Positions 15,656 to 28,564 of a stretch of 60,000 bases of DNA are shown one piece after another. Both the position numbers and the translations under genes were made by a program. The number at the start of each line of letters is the position of its first letter. Within the stretch, counting starts at the first letter, position 1. Location: positions 6,234,204-6,294,203 of the forward strand of contig NC_045139.1 of assembly GCF_008831285.2 (NCBI RefSeq), written 5' to 3'. Under the pieces are notes generated by a model. The model was not told where the DNA came from, did no database searches, and was given only the letters and a program-made list of their open reading frames with translations. The DNA comes from Nymphaea colorata. Taxonomy: Eukaryota > Streptophyta > Magnoliopsida > Nymphaeales > Nymphaeaceae.

Positions 15656-15964
15656 AAGTTAAAAATCGATGAGAATGGGTCGGCTCTGCTGATTCTAAGA
15701 TTGAGAATGGGTCAATGGCTGGCGAAGAACCAAGAAGCGAACGTTTTGCCTTTGGTGCGAACAGAGGTAACACATGGAGTTCCGATAAGAGCAATAGTTT
15801 AGCTAAAGGATTGAGCGAGGGCACAGAAAAGAAGCTGCCTGATGAAATTAGAAAGTTGAAAATTGATGTGGCGTAAGAGGCTTGCTCTGGTGGGAGCGTA
15901 TTCGTATTTGGCAGTCAAAAAGATCCGAAGCAGAGTTCAGTCTAACTCCGGAGATGATAGCAGC
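15556..15964. repeat. 98-bp inverted repeat with 212-bp spacer
   Basis: The arms are 15556-15653 and 15866-15964. Reverse-complementing the right arm gives gctgctatcatctcc and so on, which matches the left arm gctgctaccatctcc with few mismatches over the whole length, including cttcggatctttttgac. The transcript of this region would fold into a long hairpin. Confidence 0.85.
15678..15935 (+). pseudogene. Captured gene fragment with FAFG / KLPDEIRKLKID motifs, plus-strand part
   Basis: In one plus-strand frame this reads SADSKIENGSMAGEEP, then FAFGANRGN, then KKLPDEIRKLKID, a TAA at about 15870, and in the same frame EACSGG and FVFGSQKD. It contains the same motif types as the minus-strand fragment next door, so both derive from one host gene and were joined head to head. 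It sits between a CRK exon 7 scrap and a CRK exon 1 scrap, so the capture happened in the array. Possible source: a plant DnaJ/TPR protein with FVFG repeats; low certainty. Confidence 0.4.
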
Positions 15965-16785
15965 TCAGAGGATTGCTTGAAGTGCTTCCCGTATGCTATC
16001 GAAGAGATCGGGAAGAATCACACGCTAGGCCGAGTGTGGCGGTTTGTTTACCCGAGCGGCGTCATCCTGCACTACACCTGGCCTTTCTTTTTAACCTCAC
16101 GAGGAGAGACCTGTCCTGTTTCGTTCTCCTGCTATCGATCATTTGCTTTGGCCATTAATCGAAGCTCATAGTTTGACGTACTCTGGCAATAGAATTTGGG
16201 ACCACGAGAAAACACATGTTTGCCTACCTCCAAGTTTTCGCATCATTTTCTCTCTTTCAGACATAAATAAGATTAATTGACTTTGCTTATCTCAGCAGGA
16301 AGTAAAAATGGTAACCAGAGGAGAACCGTGATTGTCATTTCCTCCACAGCAGGGATACTGCTGCTAGCAATGGGGACTATCGTGTTGGATTTCCATACGC
16401 GAAAGAGGAAACGACTTAATGGTGAGTTCCACTATCCTGAGCAAATTTTTCGTGGCGGCTTTACATGACTTCTCATGTTGTCATAAGTGAGCTTCATTTT
16501 TCAAAACTCTTGCGGCAGAGGAGCTAAGAAAATACAACATGGCTTTACTCATAGGTAATCTCACTGAGGATGAAAGAAACCATGAGCTGCCTCACTACAG
16601 CCTAAGAGCAATGCAGGCAGCCACCAATAATTTCTCGAAGAAGAACAAGCTTGGAAGAGGAGAATTTGGCATTGTCTATAAGGTACTTCACTATTTCATT
16701 GTCACGTACATGTACATAATCAAATCCTATGTTGCATGAGTGCACCTAAACAGCTGCCACACCTATGTTGATGTTGGTGCTGGTG
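15960..16785 (+). pseudogene. Truncated CRK copy: end of exon 1, exon 2, exon 3, start of intron 3
   Basis: Homology starts inside the second DUF26 motif (about 15960, cagctcag) and runs through the exon 1 end, exon 2 (16299-16421) and exon 3 (16519-16682) into intron 3, stopping at about 16786. In exon 1 the second motif reads CLKC instead of CSAC, and the PSC cysteine is replaced (PSG). The exon 1 donor CAG|GTGAGC has become GAGGAGAGA, so intron 1 cannot be removed normally. Exon 3 lacks two codons, and the glycine loop reads GRGEFG. The signal peptide, first DUF26 domain and kinase body are absent. This is a dead fragment closest to copy 1. Confidence 0.85.
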
Positions 16786-18139
<1,354 letters not shown>

Positions 18140-18140
<1 letters not shown>

Positions 18141-18850
18141 TAACTGAGGCCGATTTGGAGCAATATGGACAGTTAGATGGAATTCCGATAAAGAGACTGG
18201 AATTATATCGAGTAAAGTCAGACCATAACTTATTTACTTGTTTCTAGAGGTAGTCCGAAGGTTCTCCCGGTTTTACTTACCCAAAGTGATGCAAAGCTAT
18301 GAGCAATTACTATGTAGGTTAAAACTAAAATAGGGAATATTACTCGATGTGAATCAAGAGTTTGTAAAGTCTTCATATTAAGAATAAATATGACGTATAT
18401 TTCATCGACCTCCCCTTCCACTCTACGCAACTCCTCTCCCTCTCTCTCAAACCGTGAAAGAGTTCACTCACTCACCGATCAATCGCTCTCCTTTGCATTT
18501 TCAGCAAAAGAAAACTTCAAGAAGAATACAAGAGCCTCTTAGACGGCGATCTGACCGACTGCCGACCACCCAATGAGAACCATTGACTTGACTTGGGTGG
18601 TGCCCCAACCCGTTTCTTCATCTTTCCGTCACCTTTATTTATTTTGATCTCAAGTTGCAAGTGGTGCACGAACCCCTTCGTTTCCGTTTCCCTCACCAGT
18701 TTCCCTGATCTTGAGTTCCTGCTTAACGTCTACCGGAGTTACAGGTACGAATTCTCTTTCTTGTACGGCTTCAAGTTTTTGTTTACTACGTTCTCTTTAT
18801 TTTTGTCGGCTCTCTTCGTGTTTCTTTATTAAAATTTTCAGTGAAAATAA
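18140..18850 (+). repeat. Conserved leader-like module with a splice-donor-like end, copy A
   Basis: Repeated at 29870-30610, 46510-47250 and 57350-57917 (the last cut by the LTR element). It holds a CT-rich stretch (cctctccctctctctcaaac), then gagttcactcactcaccgatc, agacggcgatctgaccgactg and a segment ending ggagttacag|gtacga at 18744/18745. The last is a good donor consensus and is kept as gtacga or gtatga in two other copies (30509/30510, 47155/47156). It looks like a non-coding first exon plus promoter. It lies about 2 kb before the CRK start, but whether it belongs to the CRK gene or to a lost gene is not known. Confidence 0.45.
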
Positions 18851-20516
18851 ACAGTTTTAACGGCTCGTTTGGGAGTAGTTTCTAGACCTGATCATTTTAT
18901 GCGTGTGATTTTATGAGACTAATTAAGTAGAAAGAAGAGGAAGTATGGTTTCATTTTGTTTAGGTTGAAGTTCTAAAGTTTTCTGCAGCACCCTGGAGTT
19001 GTTGATTATCCAACTTTAGCAATAGGTGGATGGATGAATCTTGCATGCTTTCATTTCAGTCTTGCCTGGACACAAATATGTTAGCATCCTCTATTATGTT
19101 AGATCATGCACTTCATCAATTCTGTCAATCGCCTCCAACTCTAAAACTGCTATTCTTTTCGTAAATCGATCGGAGCACTGATACTGATATCTTCTTTGGT
19201 ATGATATTGATATCATATATATATATTTTTAATTTTTTGGCATGCTGGAAGCATTTTTGTCATATGTCCCCTTCTTGATATTAATTGCATTTTCTCAACC
19301 AATTTTACGACGACCGTCAAATACCCCTGACGGGGATGGCCAGTCGGACATTTAAAGGTTTGATCTCTGTTTATAAATTGTTGTATGGAGGCAAAGGATG
19401 AGCTCAAGAATGTAAGTTTCCCACTTTTCTGGATAAATAACTACACGTACCACAAACTTATGACACTTCTTTTTTTTTTTTTTAAAAAAAAGAGCTCAAT
19501 TTTAAAGAAATATACGTTTAGCTTCTTGACATGGACAGGAAAAAAGAGATCAGTTGAAAAATCATGTTGGTTGTCATAAGAGCCAGAAAAAAGTTTGGCA
19601 GCATAACATATTTTGACATAAAAAACAACGATATAGAACCACATAAACCCAGGATTTTTATCAAATGAATGGAACCACATAAATGCAGAACATGTTATAT
19701 ATTATGGAATTCAATTATCATAGGTGGAATGACATAATGCCTAAGTTTCCTGCAAGAAAATGTCATTTATTTGTTCACAATACCTTCTTTAGTTGAATAA
19801 GAGGAGTAAAGAAAAAATTTTATAACAATTACAAACTTACAATTATTAAGGTGCTTTTCATGTTATGGTCTTCAACATGGGAAGGCATGTTCCAACTTTT
19901 ATCATAGTTAATTGTATAGGGTAAATTTTTTTGAAATTCAACACTTACCCTTACGAGGGAAGAGACTTTCATTCAACTATCAAGCGTCAAAACATGGCCA
20001 CATAACATATAACTTACAAGTTAGAGATTGAGCGTACAACCCTTATGCACTAAGGTAAAAACGAAGAAAGTGGTGGCATTTTAGAAATTTTCTATGACGT
20101 AATGTACATTTTAATCTTTTAATATCTACATAATTTCCATTTTATCATTTTTAAAAGTCTTCTTTTTTCATTTTAATAGGAGCATTTCAATCATTACACA
20201 CTCTGTGCATGAGAATGGGGTGTTAAATACCCTTTCTTTTGGATCTCGCAAGAATTTGAAAGGAAATTCACAAGTGTTTCTTGAATTTTAGTGAATATCA
20301 CTTCAAACAAGCAACAAACAAGGAAATTCACAAGTGTTTCTTGCATTTTAGTGAATATCACTTCAAACAAGCAACAAACCAAAATCAAGTTCGAGTTGCT
20401 TCGTTTCCGACATAGTGGCACCAACTGTCATAACTACTATTTTTTTCGTTTACATAGTTTTAATTGTTTTAGTTATTTGTAATGAAATAAAAATACGGCT
20501 TAAATAAATCAGTCCA
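18850..20516. other. Upstream region of CRK copy 2; no gene
   Basis: The proximal part (about 19240-20516) is shared with the upstream DNA of copies 1, 3 and 4, with indels. It holds AT-rich sequence and short frames that are not conserved between copies. A 60-bp tandem duplication lies at 20261-20380. The site equivalent to the insertion site of the 1.8-kb element near copy 1 is intact at about 19350. Confidence 0.6.
20261..20380. repeat. 60-bp tandem duplication upstream of copy 2
   Basis: The unit aggaaattcacaagtgtttc... starts at 20261 and again at 20321 and is nearly identical (one a/c change in ttgaatttt versus ttgcatttt). Copies 1, 3 and 4 carry one unit. It lies about 400 bp before the copy 2 start, so it could change promoter spacing. 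Confidence 0.9.
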
Positions 20517-20524
20517 TATATAGA
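20517..20524 (+). promoter_or_regulatory. TATA box of CRK copy 2
   Basis: TATATAGA in gtccatatatagacgg, about 250 bp upstream of the start codon. It is identical in copies 3 and 4 and missing in copy 1. This predicts a transcription start near 20550 and a leader of about 220 nt. Confidence 0.55.
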
Positions 20525-20662
20525 CGGAGTCTCACCAATTCGGTTCACTTTGAGGCCTTTCCTATATACCAGCTAGTCTCGCAAGCCACCTTCAAATCAG
20601 CGGTAGTCAGATCCATAACAGCAGCAGCAGCAGGTCAGTGCAGATTCAGACGAAGTCAGAGA

Positions 20663-20698
20663 ATGTCGACTGGAAGTGGAACGCCGCCGATGAAATGA
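20663..20698 (+). promoter_or_regulatory. Upstream ORF in the leader of CRK copy 2
   Basis: ATG at 20663 opens 11 codons (MSTGSGTPPMK) ending TGA. Copy 3 has the same peptide and copy 4 a close variant. A second out-of-frame ATG at 20754 overlaps the main start at 20770. Both could reduce main-frame translation; this is inference. Confidence 0.5.
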
Positions 20699-20769
20699 GG
20701 TGAGCCGACCGCGGCCGTCGCCTTTTCCTTCGTTTCTTTCTCTTTCACAATCGATGATCAACCTCCCCC

Positions 20770-22383
20770 ATGGCAACCACAACGCGGTCAATTGCCCCAC
20801 GCTTTTCATGTCTGTTAGTTCTTCTTCTTGGGCTGCTGCAATCTCCTCCATCGGTTCACCCGAGCATGACTGAAGATCCCATCGAAGTAAGACTGAGACA
20901 GAACAATTACTTGGACAGAATCTGCTTTCCAAGCGCAGATGGATTGTCCCCCATCTACCGGCAAAACTTGGAAGAGATATTTCGCTACTTGGTCGACTCC
21001 ATTCGCATTAGGGGCTTCTCCAACACCTCCGTCGGCGAATCCACCGATACTATCTACGGCTTTGCTATATGTCGAGGCGACATCCCTGCAGATATATGCC
21101 GGAACTGCATCGCCGCCGCCATCGAGAGGGTCAAGATCGAATGCCCAAGCAACAGCTCTGCCATGATATGGTTCGAGGCCTGCTTCCTTCGCTTCTCCAG
21201 CAAGCGGTTCTTGGGGATCTTTGAACCGAAATTCCCCGTCGTGTGGACGGACAATTCCCAGCTGTTTGCCAAGTCCGACGGCATGGAGTGGGTATACCCA
21301 TTGGTGAAAGAGGCTGCCGATAACTCGAAGCGGTTTGCCACCATGATAGAGCCAAAGGGCGGGTACACCAGCTACAGCCTGGCGCAGTGCACCATTGACC
21401 TCAGCTCAGCGGATTGCTCGGCGTGCTTCCAGTATGCTATGAAAGAGATCGGGAATAATCACACGCTAGGCCGAGTGTGGCGGTTTGCTTGCCCGAGCTG
21501 CGCCATCTTCCACTACACCTGGCCTTTCTTTTTTACCTCACCAGGTGAGCCCTGTCCTGTTTCGTTCTCCTGCTCTCGATCATTTGCTTTGGCCATTAAT
21601 CGAATCTCATAGTTTGACGTACTCTGGCAATAGAATTTGGGACCACGAGAAAGCAAATGTTTGCCTACCTCCAAGTTTTCGCATCATTTTCTCTCTTTGA
21701 GACATAAATAAGATTAATTGACTTTGCTTATCTCAGCAGGAAGTAAAAAAGGTAACCAGAGGAGAACCGTGATTATCATTTCCTCCACAGCAGGGATACT
21801 GCTGCTAGCAATGGGGACTATCGTGTTGCATTTCCATACGCGAAAGAGGAAACGACTTAATGGTGAGTTTCACTATCCTGAGCAAATTTTTCGTGGCGGC
21901 TTTACATGACTTCTCATGTTACCATAAGTGATCTTCATTTTTCAATACTATACTCTTGTGGCAGAGGAGCTAAGAAAATACAACTGTGAGATGGCTTCGC
22001 TCATGAGTAGTCTCACTGAGGATGAAAGAAACCATGAGCTGCCTCAGTACAGCCTAAGAACAATGCAGGCAGCCACCAATAATTTCTCGAATGAGAACAA
22101 GCTCGGAAGAGGAGGGTTTGGCGTTGTCTATAAGGTACTTCACTAAAAGCTATTTCATTGTCACGTACATTTAGATAATTAAATCCTATGTTGCATGAGT
22201 GCACCTAAACTGCTGCCTCGCCTATGTTGATGTTGGTGCTGGTGGTTTCCGATCAAAGCACATCGAGTGCAGTAAAGTAAGCGGAATCGATCCAAAACAG
22301 ACATTTTTAAATTACCAACTAAACTAGCCGTAATAAAAAAGTTATAATGACTTAAATTAATAAGACTATGAAATAGTTAATTG

Positions 22384-22416
<33 letters not shown>

Positions 22417-23684
22417 AAATTTTTATCTCTTCTGCACCCACACCTTTCTTTTTTTTGTTGAAAATTACCATGTCCTGCACCACCAGCACCTACACCCTGT
22501 ACCCTTGGGACATAGCTGTTATCAATTTTAGTACCTTTATATGTCTTGATCTACCTTTGTTGTCATTGCCTTACACCAATTCTTTTATGTAGTTACTTGT
22601 TGTTTACCTTCTACTCATGCGATAGGCGAATATTTATCTGACTTCATTGTCTATTGTTTAATTCCTTCCTACCAAGTCTGTCAACGTTACCTTAACCAAC
22701 ACGTTTCTAGCAATGCCTCTAATTTACAATGCATGTGTTGAAACCTTTCTCATGTGGGCACCTGGGACAGTGTAATATAGATTGCATCGTCTGTTTCTCT
22801 CAGATGAACACAATGGTCGGCTTGTCGCAGTGAAAAGGCTTTCTGAGCGATCTGGGCAGGGGCTGATGGAGTTTATGAATGAAGTTACATTGATCGCAAA
22901 GCTTCGACATAAGAACTTGGTTGGTCTATTGGGTTGCAGCGTGGAGCGGGGAGAAAAGATTCTTATCTATGAATTTATGCCGAATGGCAGCCTTGGTGCT
23001 TTTTTTTTGGGTGATGAACATCTTCAGTTCTCATTTTTCCTTTTTCCGCTAAAAAGACTGTTGGCTCCTCATGGTGATAAAAAATGTCTGTGGTCTTTTG
23101 CTCTTATCTCTTGCGATTTTGGTTTCTTGTATTTAATTCCGAAATTTGTCTTGCAAGTTTCTTTTGATCTACTATACAAACATGGTTTGCCCTGATAAGA
23201 ACAAATGTCGGTCAACCAACTAAATACTAATGCCTCTATTAAGACAAAAATAAACAGAAAAAATGCATACCCTAAAACACTATAACCCAAACAAGAAATC
23301 ACACAAGCTAACTTTCAGAATCAAATAGAACAGCATCATGTAATTGGTCCGGGAGTTGGAATAGCTCACGTCATTATAGATCTCTTTCTATATGAACTTG
23401 TTGCCTTTCTAAATGTGACAAAGCGACAGGGAGACTAATGTGCTGGTTTTCAACGTAAATCATTGGACTGGAAGAAACGATTCAAAATAATTATGGGAAG
23501 TGCAAGAGGGATGCTGTACCTTCATCATCAAGATTCCCGGCTCAACATCATTCATCGGGATCACAAAGCAGGCAACATTTTTGTTGGATGACCAGATGAC
23601 GGCAAAGATTTCCGACTTTGGAATGGCCCGAATCTTCAGTGGAGATCATGACCCAAAAGCCACCAATATCATTGTTGGCACTTA
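20770..23684 (+). pseudogene. CRK copy 2: intact ectodomain and membrane exons, broken kinase
   Basis: Exons 1-3 (20770-21544, 21740-21862, 21965-22134) are intact and in frame: signal peptide, two DUF26 domains with QCTIDLSSADCSAC-type motifs, membrane segment and glycine loop. Exon 4 (22804-23010) begins ATGAAC after CAG where copy 1 has GGTGAAC. That 1-nt loss shifts the frame and gives TGA after nine codons, so the spliced product would be about 365 residues with no kinase. Exon 5 (body about 23454-23684) has lost its acceptor and first codons through a 14-nt deletion, has an extra CAT codon, reads HRDHKAGN in place of HRDLKAGN, and has an extra T causing a second frameshift. Exons 6 and 7 are deleted. 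Its exons 1-3 are almost identical to those of copy 3. It may be silent, or may make a receptor-like decoy. Confidence 0.85.
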
Positions 23685-24742
23685 GTATGTGTAAGATTGG
23701 TTAAAATTCAGTGAAATATGCAAATCTTCATCATATGGTCTGTTAGAATTCTTTGACATGCTAGTACAAAATCGAGTTTCACGTAGGCAAACTTGACAGT
23801 TTATTGGCATCCTATTCAGAATTTAATTAAGATGTATTTCATACTTTCTTGTGTGGTAAACAAATGAATATTTCAATACAGAGTATAACAAAGCTTAATG
23901 AATACTGCTCGAATCAAGTTTCAAATAGAACGAATTAGCCAAGGACTCTTGACTTGGTTGTTCTGGTAGCTTTACGAGAGAACTAACCTGTTCATGTATG
24001 AAACTGGTTCATGTGAAGTATTGGCAACTTTGGTCTGTTTATAGTGTCTTTTTAAGAATGAGGTTATATAGCATGTACATCCACTACATATAACCAGGAG
24101 GTTCATGGAAATTTAAGTTGAAATCCAACTCAAATATGAGCATCTTGCAAGCTAAAAAAGGGGGAAATCATTAAATTCACCTACATTTCAATCATATGAA
24201 TTCTGTTGCTAGGATTTCACAGAAGGAAGAGTGTCAGTTACACCTATTTGTCTTGCTGCTACAGGAAAAGAGGCCATCGCAAGTTTACATTCTTTGCATG
24301 GTGCGCACCAAGTCGAAACAACATGGTCCTATGCTGCACAACTAAAAGCATAAGTAGTATTACTGAAATTTGAAGCACCCATCTCACTGGGTCGAAAAAC
24401 TTGGATCCTTGACTTTCATTTGAAGAATTCATATGGAATCTTTCACTAGACTGAGACAACATTTAAGTGAAGCAAAAAATACAAAGAAAGCAGTGGATGA
24501 ACAGAATAGTTAAAGGGATCAACAACCATAATAGGATTATCATTTCCTTAGGATGCCACTTTTGTTTTTCAACAAATCGAACATGTTCCTAAATTTTTTT
24601 CTGCTAGAAAATGGCTTTCAAATCTTGGTTCGAAGACTTCATCCACAGAATTTAATCTAAAGGAAGACCTACATTACTCAATAGAAAAATAACTTTCTTA
24701 TATTCTGCATGTTATCTTATTCCTGGCTGCATTAATTTACCT
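23685..24742. pseudogene. Relic intron 5 of copy 2, ending at the exon 6-7 deletion junction
   Basis: The sequence follows intron 5 of copies 1 and 3 (tgttagaattctttgacatgc, ccactacatataaccaggagg, gcatgttatcttattcctgg). At about 24742 it switches to sequence like 12310-12340 of the copy 1 3' flank (ctgcggagaatagacatccg). Exons 6 and 7 and the stop region are therefore missing. The same junction is present in copy 4 at about 52970. Confidence 0.75.
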
Positions 24743-25280
24743 GCGTCGGGTCTGCGGAGAATAGACATCCGAATGTTATGGGCAATGCTTAAATAGTTAC
24801 GAAGCAGGACGCCATGTAAATGAAAAGATAACAAAAATATGATTATTTTTGCAAGCGGATCAAATGAAAGATATCAATTAACAGATAGAGAACAGAAAAA
24901 ATTGTGTTAGGCACCCAACAAAGATGATGTTTACTGCCTTTCTTGGAATGGCGGTCACATTTGAAATCGAGTGACAAAGTCGATTACTGCCTCTTCCCCT
25001 TCTTATCTAACTACAAGCGCTTGTTGGCCGGTTTTCTTTTCTACCGTGAGACTCACACACCCCCAGCCAAGTACCTCTTGGCAACTCTGGCCGTCCAGTC
25101 GAATGGCCATATTTTGTTAATGAAAATTAACAGAATCACTGAAAGCTCTTAAGTGGAACTCTAAGGACAGGTGTTGATTACAACCTCTGAACCCCTCCTC
25201 TTGCCCGTGGATGACATTCCCCTTTTCTTAGAAGAGTTCATGAAAGAAGGGGGAAGGACAATCGCCTCCCCCTTGTAGGG
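24743..25280. repeat. CRK 3'-flank sequence, copy 2 block
   Basis: Shares with 12330-12780, 38580-38790 and 52975-53510 the landmarks gcaggacgccatgtaaatg, aggcacccaacaaagatgatg and gaagagttcatgaaagaagg. A 69-codon frame at 24943-25152 exists also at 53170-53379, but the corresponding copy 1 and copy 3 flanks do not keep it. I regard it as non-coding. Confidence 0.55.
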
Positions 25281-25289
25281 CTGAACAAC

Positions 25290-25790
25290 GAGCCAAGCCA
25301 ATTCAGGTTACTCGAACCGGCTTGGAAAAACTTGTCTCATGCAGGACAGGTTTATAAACCAGCTGAGTTTGAGCTTACAAATATACTTGAACTGATAGAT
25401 GAGTCGAGTTTGAGTTTCAAAAGCTCAACTTCTTTATGATCGACTCAGCTTGCACTGGTACTCTATATAATATTACCAAAATCGGTTCACTGAATCACTA
25501 GATTTAACTTTTAGGGTGAAAACAAATTCTCACAAGTTACATGAGTTAACACTTATACAAGTTACACTAGTTAACATTTACACAAGTTAAACGATTTAAT
25601 GCTTACGTAAGTTAAACGAGTTAATGCTTACGTAAGTTAACGCCTAAACGAGTTAAATAGGTTAAACGAGTCGAGTTCGGGCTCAATTTTGTGTAGTCTA
25701 GTTGAGCTTGAGCTTGCTATAAGGAGCTTGACTCGAGCTCGAGCTCGAGCTCGAGTTTTTTAATCGAGTCGAGTTCGTGTGCAGCCTTAG
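25290..25790. repeat. GAGCTCGAG-type repeat with a 24-25-bp minisatellite
   Basis: About 25530-25670 consists of diverged units of about 24 bp around acaagttaaacgagttaatgc. It is followed by an alternating gagcttgagc / ctcgagctcgag block at 25690-25760. The segment interrupts the 3'-flank sequence of the CRK unit: copy 1 and copy 3 flanks run through without it. It is therefore an insertion shared by the copy 2 and copy 4 blocks. A related short piece is at 41135-41260. Confidence 0.65.
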
Positions 25791-25799
25791 TTCCTTGGT

Positions 25800-28560
25800 G
25801 GTTTAACAGAGGACTGTCTTGCATTCTTTCTCTCTTTAAGAGTGGGGAGGCAAGGAGCCGGTTGCCTTCACTGTCAGGTACGAAGCTCTCTCTCAATACC
25901 CAGACAAGAAAAGGAAAAAAAACAAACGGATTTTATGTGGTTCGAAAACAAGTTTCTTTGACATCTATGGTCCCACTGCTGACTATCAAAGAAAGATCAA
26001 AGAATACAAGGAACTGACCCCTCTTAAACATAGAATTAGGACAAACCCACAAAATGTAAAATAACATAACGGCCAAATTAAGAAAGCCTATTGGAAAAAA
26101 TCCACACTCCAAGATTCATCTTTTTTAAAAACATTAAAAAAAAAACATGTACCAAGAGTCCATGTTTCTTGATAAATCTACTAAGGATGGGGTTGTTAAT
26201 CATGGACAAGATTTGGCACCCAGTTCGAAATGCAGTTATGTATTTGCCTGATATTACGTCAATGTGAAATGTCAAGTCAGTTTGAGTTCTAAATTTTGCC
26301 TTTCAAAAAGTTTGAAGCCAACTTCTTCTCCGATTTGAATAATGTCATTACAAACAGTTAAATTTGGTAGACGCGGCATAAAACACGAACTCAGATTTTG
26401 GGATACAAATGATTAATTAGACATCAACCAACGACGGATCCACCCAAATTAGAATGAAAAGAGATCCAAATGGTATGGGCGAGACGACGCTGAAATAAAT
26501 AATTTCTAGGAACCGATATAATCAAGTAATTGAATGGAGGACATTCTGGTGTCTTTTCAATCTTCAGGTATGTATTTGTTCCTTTCGAAATGCTTAGAAG
26601 GAAACTGCTTTACAATATACACATCACTTTATTTCGAAATGCCTAGAAGTTCCCTCTCTCTCTCTCCCTCGATCATACGATGAAACTATTAACATCCTCA
26701 TTCATTAGTTGCATCTTCCTGAAACTATAACTATATATTAGCATCCTCATTCATTAGTTGCATCTTCCTGAAACTATAACTATAACATCCTCATTCAAAT
26801 GTGCATATGTGTAGAATAGAGAGAGCGAGAAGGGGGTATTGGGTGGGGAAAATATGTGGGGAGTATCTATCTTTGTGTCTGTGTATCTTAAGCGGGATGG
26901 GGTTTAACTATCTATGCTAAGAAATCGTGCGTGTATCTTAGGCAGCTATATTAGTAAGCGTTCTGTAATCTGAACAAGAAATGAGTAATCAAGATTTCTA
27001 TCAACACTTACACGGTTACACCTGTTCTGAAATATATCCCTTGTTTTTCTTGATATATATGGCAAGCACTTTAGAAGAAAAGTGTTAGGTTGCACAAAAC
27101 AATATAAGAACCCTTAAGTATGCCTTTAACCACATAAGTTTTGAGGCCTTTAGTAAAGTTATTTAAACAAAGGCAGCACCGACAAAATGGGATTTTAGTC
27201 AAGACGAAAAGCAGTGACAAAGCGTCACTAAAGAACAAGTAATAAAAGCGGCAAAAGAAAAATAGCAAAGAAAGCAAAAGCAAAAGATATGCAGAAAAAA
27301 AAACCAAAGTCTCATTAAAAAAAAAACAGGAGGAGAAGGGGACCTACAATATGAAGTCAGTGACAGACACAAGTCCAGATTCTTTCTACAAAGCAACATG
27401 GTCCTCTCCTGCGTGACAAGAAAGATAAGTCATATCAATGAAATTTGATGCACGTCCCACGTCACGAGAGAAGGTGGACAAACTTGGAACCTTGCCTTGC
27501 GTTTCGATTACTATTGAGACTAGATATTATCTGTTGATGTAGCAGAAAATGTATAGAATGAAGTGGTTGATAAGAAGAACAAAAGGACAAAAAATCATAA
27601 TGGGATTATTATTTCCTAGGGAAACACACTGGTGCTCCAACTGATCTGCACTCGTTGCTAACTTTAAATAGCTGTTAGGTGTCTGTTCTGAAGCCTTCAT
27701 TGATCACCACATCTTTTCTTCCTTTAAAAAAAAAAATTACAAAGAGCTGCCTAAGAAGATCACCACATCATCAAAATGTTAACCAATACACTGACCAATG
27801 TTTCCACCGACTTCTCAAAGATCGCGAGAACAGCAAAATAAAAACGGGTAATTTACAAAATATTTTTTTGTATTCATTTTTTTTCCCTCGTTGCCTGCAA
27901 CAAGACTTGAGCACCAGGCCGGATACTCGGTATGAGTCCAACTTAGGCTCTTGCCCAAAAAATAAGCGTCGGGCAGGCCGGACACTGTCTCAGGTAAGTC
28001 CGACTTAACTAGATAACTTATGTTTAGTATTATTTATTATTTTTCTTTTTTATGTGGTGGGGTTGAGGGTGCAGTTATAGGCTGTGAACCAGCCCAAGTC
28101 CCCGCCTCATGCCCAGGTTTATTTGACCATGTTGTCTTCGATCAATGTTGGAGACGAGACAGGAACTGATGTGTTATTGAATTATTTTTTAAAAGCTTTT
28201 TGTATAGTGGGTTTGATAAATCAGGTGAGGTCATCTCGTGCACGCTTGTAAAGAACCTATGTAGGACGAATTGGCTGAAACCACTTTCTTTCGGAACTTA
28301 TTCCAAATTTGTGAGAATTGATTATTTAACTCTACAGTAGAAAATAGTGCAGCAGAGACGACACAGGTTGGAAACCAAAACCTTTTTTCACGGGCATGCG
28401 GCCTTACCACCTGGTTGCGCTCTGCCTTTAGAAAGGTGTGACTGTACACACTTACTTCTTTGTTTTGATGGGAGACAATTAGTTGTATGCTGACGGGTTT
28501 GTAACTTGCTTTACTAATGAAACAGTACTATTCTAAAATACTAATGGCTGGTGGACTGAC
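25800..28560. other. Non-coding DNA of the copy 2 block
   Basis: About 25800-27450 has its counterparts at 54120-55740 and, for the first part, at 38790-39370. About 27360-28560 matches the dispersed module at 165-1500 and 42290-43560. A 49-bp tandem duplication lies at 26693-26790 (catcctcattcattagttgc twice); the copy 4 block has one unit. I find no conserved reading frame and no RNA gene. Confidence 0.5.
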
Positions 28561-28564
28561 TTGA

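Noticed and set aside
25530-25680. Regular ~24-bp repeats considered as a CRISPR-like array
   Set aside because: Units are contiguous with no unique spacers, they are diverged, and the DNA is plant nuclear, so it is a minisatellite.
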